Positions 12,944 to 19,320 of a stretch of 64,000 nucleotides of DNA are shown here, in pieces. The notes beneath the pieces were generated by a model. That model had not been told where the DNA came from and ran no database searches. It worked only from the letters and a program-made list of their open reading frames with translations. This DNA comes from DATAEY01 sp038199035. GTDB taxonomy: Bacteria > Actinomycetota > Thermoleophilia > Solirubrobacterales > Solirubrobacteraceae. The stretch spans positions 43,920 through 107,919 of the forward strand of contig JBBPZM010000023.1 of the NCBI GenBank assembly GCA_038199035.1. Direction: 5' to 3'. A program made the position numbers and the translations under genes. Position 1 is the first letter of the stretch. Each line of letters opens with the position of its first letter.

Positions 12944-13015
12944 TAGCCCCGACGGGACTCGAACCCGTTCTGCGATCTTGAAAGGATCGCGTGCTAGCCC
13001 TTACACCACGGGGCC
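12944..13015 (-). tRNA. tRNA-Glu (anticodon TTC)
   Basis: On the minus strand the sequence folds as a full cloverleaf. The 7-bp acceptor stem GGCCCCG/CGGGGCT includes one G-U pair. The anticodon stem CGATC/GATCG has loop CTTTCAA, giving anticodon TTC. The T arm contains GGTTCGAGTCC. No CCA is encoded. Discriminator base is A. Confidence 0.95.
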
Positions 13016-13123
13016 GTTCGCTCCTCAGTCTACGGCTCAGAATCGGCGGACGGCTGACTCGGGCTCCATCCGGTCCGAAGGTGATAATCGGAACATGTGT
13101 TCGTCTAGGCCCGGTCTCCTGCT

Positions 13124-13924
13124 ATGAGGCTCAAGACCGAGGAAAGGCGGCGGGCGCGGGAGCTCAGGGCGACGCAGGGCATGCCGATGAAACAGATCGC
13201 GAAGGAGCTGGGTATCTCGCCAGCCAGCGTTCATCTCTGGACGCGGGACATTCAGATCACAGCCCAGCATGCGGAGCGCAACCGGGTCGAAGCACGGAAT
13301 CGAGCTAAGGGGAGCTGGATCGAACGTAATCGCCGAAGGCGCTTGCTCTATCAAGCCGAAGGTCGCGAACGGGCGCGCGCTCGCGACCCGCTACACCTCG
13401 CCGGATGTATGCTCTATTGGGCCGAAGGTGCCAAGAGCCGCAACACCGTCCAGCTTGTCAATTCGGATGTGGACCTGGTCCGGCTCTTCCGCCAGTTCCT
13501 GGCGGAGTCGTTCAGCATCGGCTCACATCGTTTTCGAATCCGGCTCAACTTCTATCTCGGCAATGGACTCTCTCCTGACCAGATAGCGGCTTATTGGCTG
13601 AGCGCTCTCGAATTGCCATCGACGTGCCTGATCGCACACGGGGTCGACTTACTTCCCACCTCTAGCAGTGGCACAAAGAGCAACAAGCTCCCCTACGGCG
13701 TGTGCGATATGCGGGTACACAGCACCCGCATCGTGCAACACATTTTCGGCGCCATTCAGGAGTACGGGGGCTTCGAAGAGCCAAGGTGGCTCGACGGAAG
13801 TGTCCGGTCGGACCGACGGTATGGAGGAAGCGATCCCTCAGGGCAAGGCGAACGACGCTGCCGGCTTGCACGTAGTCTGGACGCGGCGCAGGCCTTGTCC
13901 ACACCTATGCGGGAGGCCCCATGA
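13124..13924 (+). CDS. HTH protein with LAGLIDADG-like core, probably an accessory nuclease-like gene
   Basis: The N-terminal 45 residues form a helix-turn-helix (MKQIAKELGISPASVHLWT). The core LAGCMLYWAEGAKSRNTVQL followed by VNSDVDLVRLFRQFL resembles a LAGLIDADG half-domain: a small-residue helix ending in an acidic residue and Gly, then a strand and helix. Similar HTH-containing proteins are scattered in actinobacteria; their function is unknown to me. The natural end is probably near EYGGFEEPRWL (about residue 225). The last 40 or so residues are of different, Arg/Ser/Gly-rich character and look like read-through past a lost stop. The TGA overlaps the next start as ATGA. A -10-like GATAAT lies at 13083-13088. 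Confidence 0.6.
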   Translation: MRLKTEERRRARELRATQGMPMKQIAKELGISPASVHLWTRDIQITAQHAERNRVEARNRAKGSWIERNRRRRLLYQAEGRERARARDPLHLAGCMLYWAEGAKSRNTVQLVNSDVDLVRLFRQFLAESFSIGSHRFRIRLNFYLGNGLSPDQIAAYWLSALELPSTCLIAHGVDLLPTSSSGTKSNKLPYGVCDMRVHSTRIVQHIFGAIQEYGGFEEPRWLDGSVRSDRRYGGSDPSGQGERRCRLARSLDAAQALSTPMREAP

Positions 13925-14220
13925 AGCTCTACGTCTGCTACGGCACGTTCACGACCACGCCCCGCCCCGGCGGACATCCGTGCGGGAACGCCGACCGTGC
14001 CCTGCGCAAGGCGGGCCATGAGCCCGAGGTGGTCAAGTCCTACGGACTGGGCGCCCTGCCCGACATCTTCAACCGCACCCGCGGGCTCCAGGAGGTCAAG
14101 CGCCTGACCGGGAGCAACATGGTGCCGGTGCTGGTGACCGACGACGACGAGGTTATCCGGGGCTCCGACAAGATCGTCGACTGGGCCCGGGCGCACCCCG
14201 CCGCCCGGCCCCCGGCCTGA
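13921..14220 (+). CDS. Glutathione S-transferase N-terminal/glutaredoxin-like small protein
   Basis: 99 residues with a thioredoxin-fold pattern. An opening strand and an active-site-like loop with a single cysteine (GGHPCGNADRAL) lead into a cis-Pro region (NMVPVLVTDDDEVIRGSDKI), which is the usual glutathione-binding strand-turn and SD motif of GST N-terminal domains. There is no C-terminal helical GST domain. The single Cys suggests a monothiol redox or thiol-transfer role. ATG overlaps the upstream TGA; the hydrolase gene follows 8 nt later, so the two probably form an operon. Confidence 0.7.
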   Translation: MKLYVCYGTFTTTPRPGGHPCGNADRALRKAGHEPEVVKSYGLGALPDIFNRTRGLQEVKRLTGSNMVPVLVTDDDEVIRGSDKIVDWARAHPAARPPA

Positions 14221-14228
14221 GGGCTCCG

Positions 14229-15149
14229 ATGGCCCTGGCTGACACCACTTCGACACAGGCCGAGCGCCCGACCGACTGGCGCGCGATCGACTGGTCCAAG
14301 CACGAGCGGCGCGCGAGGATCGCTCGCGCTGACGTCAACTACGTCGACTTCGGCGAGGGAGACGGTCCGCCGGTGGTCTTCGTCCACGGCCTGGGCGGCC
14401 AGTGGGGCAACTGGCTCGCCAACCTGCCGGTCATCGGCCGGGCGCGGCGCGTCATCGCGCCCGATCTACCCGGCTTCGGAGGTTCCGACATGCCCGCGCA
14501 GGACGTGTCGATCTCCGGGTACACGCAGGTGGTCGACGAGCTGTGCGAGCACCTCGGGCTCGGGCCGGTCGTCGTGGTCGGCAACTCCATGGGCGGGTTC
14601 ATCGCCAGCGACCTGGCGTTGGCGCATCCCGAGCGCGTCGAGAAGCTGGTGCTCGTCGGGGCAGCGGGGATGGTCCCGTCTCGCCGCGAGCGCTTCAAGA
14701 CCGTGGCCATCCTCAGGCTCACGGGGATCGTCGTCGCCCGCACCGCGGGCGCGACCCGGGCGGTCGCCGCCCGCCCGCGACTGCGCCGCGCCGCCCTGCG
14801 CACGGTCGCCCACGACCCCGATCGCATCCCCGCCGACCTCGCGTGGCGGGGCCTGATGGGCGATCCGCCTCCGGCCTTCGCTCCCGCCCTCAAGGCCGCG
14901 GTCGACTACCTCAGCTGGGACTGGTGCCAGCGCCTCGAGGAGATCCGCTCCCCCACCCTCCTCGTCTGGGGCGAGCAGGACGCGCTGATCCCCGTCCGCC
15001 ACCAGGAGGAGTTTGCCCGCCGCATCACGGGCGCCCGCTCGCTCACCATGCCCGAGACCGGCCACGTCCCGATGGTCGAGCGCCCGGCGGAGTTCAACCG
15101 GGCGCTGCTCGAGTTCCTCGGGGAGCATGCAGCCGCAGCTCAGCGCTGA
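14229..15149 (+). CDS. Alpha/beta-fold hydrolase
   Basis: 306-residue cytosolic hydrolase with the full triad pattern. The oxyanion region is VVFVHGLGGQWGNW, nucleophile Ser is in VVGNSMGGFIASDL, acid is probably Asp in WGEQDALIPVRH, and His is in ETGHVPMVERP. The fold and motifs are those of esterases and C-C hydrolases (meta-cleavage-like); the substrate cannot be assigned. It begins 8 nt after the GST-like gene. tRNA-Val follows 21 nt downstream. Confidence 0.88.
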   Translation: MALADTTSTQAERPTDWRAIDWSKHERRARIARADVNYVDFGEGDGPPVVFVHGLGGQWGNWLANLPVIGRARRVIAPDLPGFGGSDMPAQDVSISGYTQVVDELCEHLGLGPVVVVGNSMGGFIASDLALAHPERVEKLVLVGAAGMVPSRRERFKTVAILRLTGIVVARTAGATRAVAARPRLRRAALRTVAHDPDRIPADLAWRGLMGDPPPAFAPALKAAVDYLSWDWCQRLEEIRSPTLLVWGEQDALIPVRHQEEFARRITGARSLTMPETGHVPMVERPAEFNRALLEFLGEHAAAAQR

Positions 15150-15170
15150 GCCACCTAGCATCACCTCGCC

Positions 15171-15244
15171 GGGCGGTTAGCTCAGCTGGTCAGAGCGCCT
15201 GCCTTACAAGCAGGAGGTCCCCGGTTCGAGTCCGGGACCGCCCA
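15171..15244 (+). tRNA. tRNA-Val (anticodon TAC)
   Basis: Full cloverleaf: acceptor GGGCGGT/ACCGCCC, anticodon stem CCTGC/GCAGG with loop CTTACAA giving anticodon TAC, T arm CCCGG/CCGGG, discriminator A, no encoded CCA. The tail of a serine recombinase gene on the opposite strand runs into its 3' end, so this tRNA has served as an integration site. Confidence 0.96.
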
Positions 15245-15254
15245 CTGACCCGCA
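15242..15254 (+). repeat. 13-bp direct repeat, copy 1 (at tRNA-Val 3' end)
   Basis: CCACTGACCCGCA begins in the last bases of tRNA-Val and recurs exactly at 16589-16601, about 1.35 kb downstream. It could be an attL/attR core or a sequence carried with the recombinase remnant. Confidence 0.45.
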
Positions 15255-15461
15255 CGGTGGTCGGACCGCGGGCAAAGAGAAGGTGGGGTAGATCTCGTCG
15301 CGGCTTTGGACGCGGATGTCGGCGACGAGCGCTTGGAGGAGGACTCTGCGGGTGGGCGGGTCGCCGGTTTCGATGACCTGGCGGGCGTGGGCTTGGAGGG
15401 CCTGCACGTCTTCGTCGCTGAGCGGCTCGGGCGCTTGGGTGTCGTCGGGGGCGAGACTCGC
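15246..15461 (-). pseudogene. C-terminal remnant of a serine recombinase/integrase abutting tRNA-Val
   Basis: The minus-strand frame reads VIETGDPPTRRVLLQALVAD, then IRVQSRDEIYPTF and a basic Pro-rich end. This is the pattern of the last 60-80 residues of large serine recombinases (a run of Leu-Leu-Gln-Ala-Leu-Val, then an Ile-Arg-Val strand and Tyr/Pro-Thr-Phe). It then runs into the tRNA-Val 3' half, where the frame stops at TAA 15204-15206. Upstream it is cut by TGA at 15462-15464, and no catalytic domain is present. This is a scar of an integrated element. About 70 codons remain. Confidence 0.65.
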
Positions 15462-15545
15462 TCACGCCCGCCGCGTGCGCGATGAACACCGGGCCCGGCT
15501 CAGAGCGCTCACCACGACCACACACACTTCACCGGACAGACCCCC

Positions 15546-15880
15546 TTGGCGAGCGAATCCGTCCGGCGCGACTCGGACCGGGTCAGCGAGCTGATGCTCT
15601 CCAACGACACCCTGCGGGCCAACGCTGCGCAGTTCATGCAGAACCTGCAGCCAGGGCTCAATGCCCCTTACCGCCGGCGACGCCAGCCAAGTTACCATGT
15701 CCCCGCAGCTCGCCGACGAGATGCAGGGCTTCCTCAGCCAGCTCAAGCAGGCCGACCAGGACAACGGCGGTAGCCAGCTCGCCCAAGGCATCACCCGAAG
15801 AGCAGACCGTCAACCTCGACAGCCTGAAGGGTCTGACGTTCGATCAAGTGCTCACGCAGCTCAACAACCGCGTGGGCTAA
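15546..15880 (+). pseudogene. Frame-broken small gene of unknown function
   Basis: Three overlapping reading frames join into one protein-like sequence. The first frame, from TTG 15546, gives SESVRRDSDRVSELMLSNDT and on to NLQPGLNA. The next frame, from ATG 15661, gives LTAGDASQVTMSPQLADEMQ and on to SQLAQGIT. The last frame gives PEEQTVNLDSLKGLTFDQVL and ends NNRVG-TAA at 15880. Each shift is in the same direction (+1), near 15660 and 15790. The continuity of amphipathic, non-shadow-like sequence suggests one gene with two frameshifts, or sequencing errors. It could also be two small overlapping genes. No family recognised. Confidence 0.4.
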
Positions 15881-15890
15881 CGGAGACAGC

Positions 15891-16385
15891 ATGAGCACGC
15901 CAGCGACACGACCAAGCACCGACTGCAAAGTGCGCCCCGGTCAGCACACCGCCGCGGTCCTCGTAGCCGCTCTGGCCGCCGTCCTCACCCTCGGGTGCGG
16001 GGCGGCGGCCAAGCAGCGGTCGCTTGTTGACTTTCGCCGCACCGGCGGATTCGCTGGCTTCGACGACCACCTCATTGTCGAACCCAACGGTCGCTCTCGC
16101 CTGACCGTCGGCACCAGCAGCCCCAGCGCGAAGACCTACCGTGGGAGGATCACCGCGGCTATGCTGGGCAAGCTCGAGAACGCACTCCGGCACGCCGAGC
16201 TACCGAAGCTCGACCGGCGCTACCGTGCCGACAGCGCAGTCCGCGACGCGATCACCTACCAGGTGACCTATCGTGGCCGCACCGTCGAGGCCCAAGACAC
16301 GGCCGTACCCGGCCAGCTCTCGCCCGCTGTCGGGATCTTGGAGAACATCGTCATCAAGCTCCGGCCCCAACCCCACGGGCGGTAG
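15891..16385 (+). CDS. Predicted lipoprotein, emfourin-like
   Basis: 164 residues. After a basic start comes a hydrophobic segment ending in lipobox LTLGC (Cys near residue 36), so it is probably a membrane-anchored lipoprotein. The mature part begins RSLVDFRRTGGFAGFDDHL and later has TYQVTYRGRTVEAQD and GQLSPAVGILENIV. This order of GGFAG strand, short strands and a C-terminal helix resembles the emfourin family of protealysin inhibitors; that is inference from memory. GGAGA lies 5 nt before ATG. It sits between the broken gene and a perfect palindrome. Confidence 0.6.
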   Translation: MSTPATRPSTDCKVRPGQHTAAVLVAALAAVLTLGCGAAAKQRSLVDFRRTGGFAGFDDHLIVEPNGRSRLTVGTSSPSAKTYRGRITAAMLGKLENALRHAELPKLDRRYRADSAVRDAITYQVTYRGRTVEAQDTAVPGQLSPAVGILENIVIKLRPQPHGR

Positions 16386-16416
16386 CTCGCCTGCATCTGC
16401 GGGCTCCAAGGAGACT

Positions 16417-16438
16417 CGATCTCCCCGCGGGGAGATCG
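16417..16438. repeat. 22-bp perfect palindrome
   Basis: Each arm is CGATCTCCCCG read from either end, with no spacer. It begins 32 nt after the stop of the lipoprotein gene. No T-run follows, so it is not a textbook intrinsic terminator; it may still terminate or stabilise the 3' end, or be a dyad site for a dimeric protein. Confidence 0.7.
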
Positions 16439-16563
16439 CACGGCCTTCGAGCGCACCGAGCAACGAGCCCAACGCGGCGACGCCCGTCGTGCTGGCCTGG
16501 AGCAGACGCGAGTGACAGAGTCAGCGCCGCATCATCACCTGCCCGCCTTCAACGGTCGCCGCC

Positions 16564-16577
16564 CGGTTCGGCTTATG
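16564..16577 (+). repeat. 14-bp direct repeat flanking vapBC, left copy
   Basis: CGGTTCGGCTTATG recurs exactly at 17382-17395. The two copies bracket the vapBC module. Confidence 0.5.
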
Positions 16578-16588
16578 TCCGATAGGGA

Positions 16589-16601
16589 CCACTGACCCGC
16601 A
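16589..16601 (+). repeat. 13-bp direct repeat, copy 2
   Basis: CCACTGACCCGCA, identical to the copy starting within the last bases of tRNA-Val (15242-15254). Confidence 0.45.
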
Positions 16602-16695
16602 TCTCGGGCGAAGCCAGTGGTGGCGGCTTCGCCAGGTTCAACCGTACGGCACCGATGCGACGTGCCGGGTGGACCACTGACGCCGGCGCTGAATT

Positions 16696-16729
16696 CATAC
16701 ACAAAGCAAGGTGTAAGCTTTGGTGTATG
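16696..16729 (+). promoter_or_regulatory. vapBC operator: inverted repeat over the vapB start codon
   Basis: Arms CATACACAAAGC (16696-16707) and GCTTTGGTGTATG (16717-16729) are reverse complements except for one extra G, with 9 nt between them. The right arm includes the vapB ATG (16727-16729). Binding of VapB or VapBC here would block transcription or start, as known for this toxin-antitoxin family. Confidence 0.7.
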
Positions 16730-16924
16730 CGGACGAATATCGACATCGACGATGACGCCCTGCGCGAGGCGCAACGGCTGGTCGGGACGCGGACGAAGCG
16801 AGAGACGGTGAACTTGGCGTTGCGCGAGCTGGTCGCTCGGCAGCGACGGATTGGCGTGCTCGACCTACGCGGGCGGGTGCATTGGGAGGGAGACCTCGCC
16901 GACAGCCGTCGCGGCCGCTCGTGA
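16727..16924 (+). CDS. vapB: VapB-type antitoxin
   Basis: 65 residues starting MRTNIDIDDDALREAQRLVG, a ribbon-helix-helix DNA-binding start typical of the VapB/DUF2191 group (Arg-Thr-Thr/Asn-Ile strand, then helices TKRETVNLALRELVARQRR). The C-terminal part would bind and neutralise the VapC toxin. I chose ATG 16727, not the upstream in-frame ATG at 16655, because it gives the exact family start and lies in the operator. TGA overlaps the vapC GTG as GTGA, so the genes are translationally coupled. Confidence 0.88.
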   Translation: MRTNIDIDDDALREAQRLVGTRTKRETVNLALRELVARQRRIGVLDLRGRVHWEGDLADSRRGRS

Positions 16925-17319
16925 TCGTCGTCGACACGAGCGTCTGGATCGATGTTCTGAACGATGCTCCCGCCCCCCAGGCTCGACGCTGCGTCGAGCT
17001 GATCGAGTCAGGCGAGCCGGTCGCTCTCACCGACGTCATCCTGACCGAGGTTCTACAGGGGCTGCGATCCGAGCGGGAGGCGCGGCTCCTCGAGCGCCAT
17101 CTACGCTCGTTTCCCATCCTGCGTCTCCACGATCTTGATGACTACGTCCTCGCGGCAGGGCTCTACCGCGCCGCGCGTCGCGCTGGCGTGACCATCCGCA
17201 AGACGCTCGACTGCCTGATCGCTGCTCCCTGCGTGCGGACCGGGGCGCCGCTGCTGCACGCCGACGAGGACTTCGACCGACTCGCCGCCTGCACCTCGCT
17301 ACGGATCTGGACCGGCTGA
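16921..17319 (+). CDS. vapC: VapC-type PIN-domain ribonuclease toxin
   Basis: 132 residues from GTG 16921. The PIN-domain acidic residues are in place: Asp in IVVDTSVWIDVL, Glu in LTEVLQGLRS, Asp in KTLDCLIAA and Asp in HADEDFDRLA. Members cut tRNA or rRNA when freed from VapB. Length is typical. A longer frame from 16882 exists inside vapB but its extra residues are unlike the family. The module is bracketed by 14-bp direct repeats, fitting mobility as a unit. Confidence 0.88.
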   Translation: MIVVDTSVWIDVLNDAPAPQARRCVELIESGEPVALTDVILTEVLQGLRSEREARLLERHLRSFPILRLHDLDDYVLAAGLYRAARRAGVTIRKTLDCLIAAPCVRTGAPLLHADEDFDRLAACTSLRIWTG

Positions 17320-17381
17320 GCGAGGAGGCCTCCTCTGCCCCCGCACCCAGGGCCATCTGCGCGCTGGCGACAGCCGCGACT

Positions 17382-17395
17382 CGGTTCGGCTTATG
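17382..17395 (+). repeat. 14-bp direct repeat flanking vapBC, right copy
   Basis: CGGTTCGGCTTATG, identical to 16564-16577; it ends 17 nt before the NagZ-like start codon. Confidence 0.5.
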
Positions 17396-17412
17396 CGACG
17401 GCGGGCCCACTC

Positions 17413-18552
17413 ATGAGCGTCCTCGTGACCGGTGGGGCGCTCGGGGGGCTTGCCGCCGCGCTCGTGCTCATGGCCACCGGGTGCGGCACGCCGCGCGAGC
17501 ACGCCGACAGGACGGCCACCGACGGTGGCTCGGCTCATCAGTCTGCTCCCGCCCGCCCGCAGCAGCCCTCGCTGGCCCAGCGCGTCGGCCAGGCCGTGAT
17601 CCTGTCCTTCGCGGGGCCCACGGTTCCCGGCTACGTCGAGCGCGCCCTGCGGGAGGGAAGGGCGGCCGGGGTCATCCTCTTCTCGGACAACGTGCAGTCC
17701 GCCGGGCAGCTGCGCGCCCTCACCGCTCGCCTCCAGCGCGCCGCCCCCGGAGGCGCCCTGATCATGACCGACCAGGAGGGCGGCCCGGTGAGGATCGTCC
17801 CCTTCGCCGCTCCCTCCGACGGCCAGGCCACCCAGGGAACGCCGGGCGAGGCAAGCGACCAGGCCGGCGCCGCCGCGCGCGACCTGCGCGGACTCGGGGT
17901 CAACGTCGATCTCGCGCCGGTGGCCGACGTGCCCTCGGTGGCCGGCGCCGCCCTCGCCGGGCGAGCCTTCAGCGGGGACGGGCCGACGGTGGCGGCGCGC
18001 GTCGCCGCCGCCGTGCGCGCGTACTCCCGCCACCGCGTCGGCGCGACGGCCAAGCACTTCCCCGGCCTCGGGGCGGCCACCGTCAACACCGACGACGGGC
18101 CGGTCACCATCCCGACCGTCACCGAGCAGGACCTCCAGCCGTTCCGCGCGGCGATCGCCGCCGGCGTGCCGCTCGTCATGGCCTCACATGGCCTCTATCC
18201 CTCGCTCGACCCCGCGCACCTCGCCTCACAGTCGCCGGCGATCCTCGGCGGGCTCCTGCGCCAGCGCATGGGCTTCGGCGGCGTCATCGTCACGGACTCG
18301 ATGGAGGCCGCGGCGGTGACCGACCGCGCCCCGATCACCGTCTCAGCGCAACGGTCGCTCCTCGCCGGCGCCGACCTGCTGCTGCTCACCGGCGACGGGT
18401 CCTTTCGCCCGGTGTCGCGCCACCTCCTCGCGGCGGCACGGCGCTCGCCCGCCCTGCGCGCGCGGCTCGAGCAGGCCAACGCCCGCGTGCTCGCGCTCAA
18501 GCGGCGCCTCGGCCTGCGAGCTTCCGCGCCCCCTACGCCGGAAAGGCGTTGA
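17413..18552 (+). CDS. Glycoside hydrolase family 3, NagZ-like lipoprotein
   Basis: Predicted exported beta-N-acetylhexosaminidase that could trim peptidoglycan fragments. The start has a hydrophobic segment ending MATGCG, a possible lipobox. GH3 motifs are clear: GVILFSDNVQSAGQLRALT, IMTDQEGGPVRIVPF, GVNVDLAPVADVPSV, the NagZ catalytic loop KHFPGLGAATVNTDDGP with its His, and the nucleophile Asp in VIVTDSMEAAAVT. It is a single-domain GH3 (379 residues), as NagZ. Its last 20 nt overlap the convergent lipoprotein gene at 18533. Confidence 0.9.
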   Translation: MSVLVTGGALGGLAAALVLMATGCGTPREHADRTATDGGSAHQSAPARPQQPSLAQRVGQAVILSFAGPTVPGYVERALREGRAAGVILFSDNVQSAGQLRALTARLQRAAPGGALIMTDQEGGPVRIVPFAAPSDGQATQGTPGEASDQAGAAARDLRGLGVNVDLAPVADVPSVAGAALAGRAFSGDGPTVAARVAAAVRAYSRHRVGATAKHFPGLGAATVNTDDGPVTIPTVTEQDLQPFRAAIAAGVPLVMASHGLYPSLDPAHLASQSPAILGGLLRQRMGFGGVIVTDSMEAAAVTDRAPITVSAQRSLLAGADLLLLTGDGSFRPVSRHLLAAARRSPALRARLEQANARVLALKRRLGLRASAPPTPERR

Positions 18553-19303
18553 CGAGCACGTAGCCGCCCGATGAGGCGCTGGGCGCCCGGCGCGCCATGA
18601 TCATCGTGTAGTAGCGCGTCGGGGCGCTGCGAACCTTGTAGAAGGCGATTTGCGCGTTGCCGCCCAGGGCCACCGGCCGCGCCCGTTGGTCGGCCTGGAG
18701 CTCGCGACGAAACGGCTCGCTGGAGACCCGCCGGCAGACCTGGCGGTCGCCGCCGGTACCCAGCCCCATCTGACGATCGACGAAGCGCAGGAACGTGTTG
18801 CAGTCGCCGCTCTGAAGCGAGCGCACGACGGTGGCCGCAGCAGCGTCGAACTGCGCCGGCCGAGCGCTGCCGATCGAAGGCCCGGGCGCATCCTCGATGA
18901 AGGCGACGTGGAAGCGCCGGTCACTGTCGAGGGCGAGCGCCATCAGCTTGCGCTGGCCGCCGATCGAGGCGTAGTCAATCACCGCGCCGGTGCCGTAGGC
19001 CTTTCCGTGGGGGTCGGAGAACGTCCCGAGCTCCGCCTTGACGCTGCGGCAGGCCGGCTCGCCGATCGTCCCGTAGACCGAGTGCAGCAGTCCCTTGACC
19101 GCAGTGCAGGACGAGGCGGTCGCCGCACCCTCGACCCGCGCCACGACGTCGCTCACCCGCTCGGCGGGCACGGGATCGACGTTGCGCACGGCGGGCCGTC
19201 GCGGCTTGGGCGCAGGGGGCGAGCTCCCGCACCCGACGAGGCCGAAGGGCGCCGCCACAGCCAGGCAGGCGGCGATGTCGATGGCGAGGCGGCGAACGCC
19301 CAC
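18533..19303 (-). CDS. Predicted lipoprotein, unknown function
   Basis: 256 residues from GTG 19303. The signal VRRLAIDIAACLAVAAPFGL ends in lipobox LVGC, followed by a Pro/Arg-rich linker and a globular part with paired cysteines (ASSCTAVKGLLHSVYG, PACRSVK, GDCNTFLRFVD, RQVCRR). The two halves around 50-110 and 155-210 look like related helical repeats each with a Cys pair. The start lies 17 nt after the P450 stop, so they may be co-transcribed. No family recognised. Confidence 0.75.
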   Translation of the reverse strand: MGVRRLAIDIAACLAVAAPFGLVGCGSSPPAPKPRRPAVRNVDPVPAERVSDVVARVEGAATASSCTAVKGLLHSVYGTIGEPACRSVKAELGTFSDPHGKAYGTGAVIDYASIGGQRKLMALALDSDRRFHVAFIEDAPGPSIGSARPAQFDAAAATVVRSLQSGDCNTFLRFVDRQMGLGTGGDRQVCRRVSSEPFRRELQADQRARPVALGGNAQIAFYKVRSAPTRYYTMIMARRAPSASSGGYVLVNAFPA

Positions 19304-19320
19304 AGACCCAACGCGGGAAG

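Larger units (their letters stand above)
16386..16726. other. Gene-free 341-bp stretch with palindrome, repeats and operator
   Basis: No convincing coding frame. It holds a 22-bp palindrome (16417-16438), one copy each of a 14-bp (16564-16577) and a 13-bp (16589-16601) direct repeat, and most of the vapB operator (16696-16729). Its recombination-type repeats fit the view that the segment from tRNA-Val to about 17.4 kb was assembled from acquired pieces. Confidence 0.6.

Noticed and set aside
15190..15525. A 111-codon minus-strand frame ending RTRTGDLLLVRQAL
   Set aside because: Its end is the reverse complement of tRNA-Val, a common artefact; the recombinase-like sequence is in a different frame.
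11322..17395. A complete defence island or intact prophage
   Set aside because: Only isolated pieces are seen (nuclease-like gene, LAGLIDADG-like gene, recombinase tail, VapBC); there are no methylase, helicase, capsid, terminase or transposase genes.
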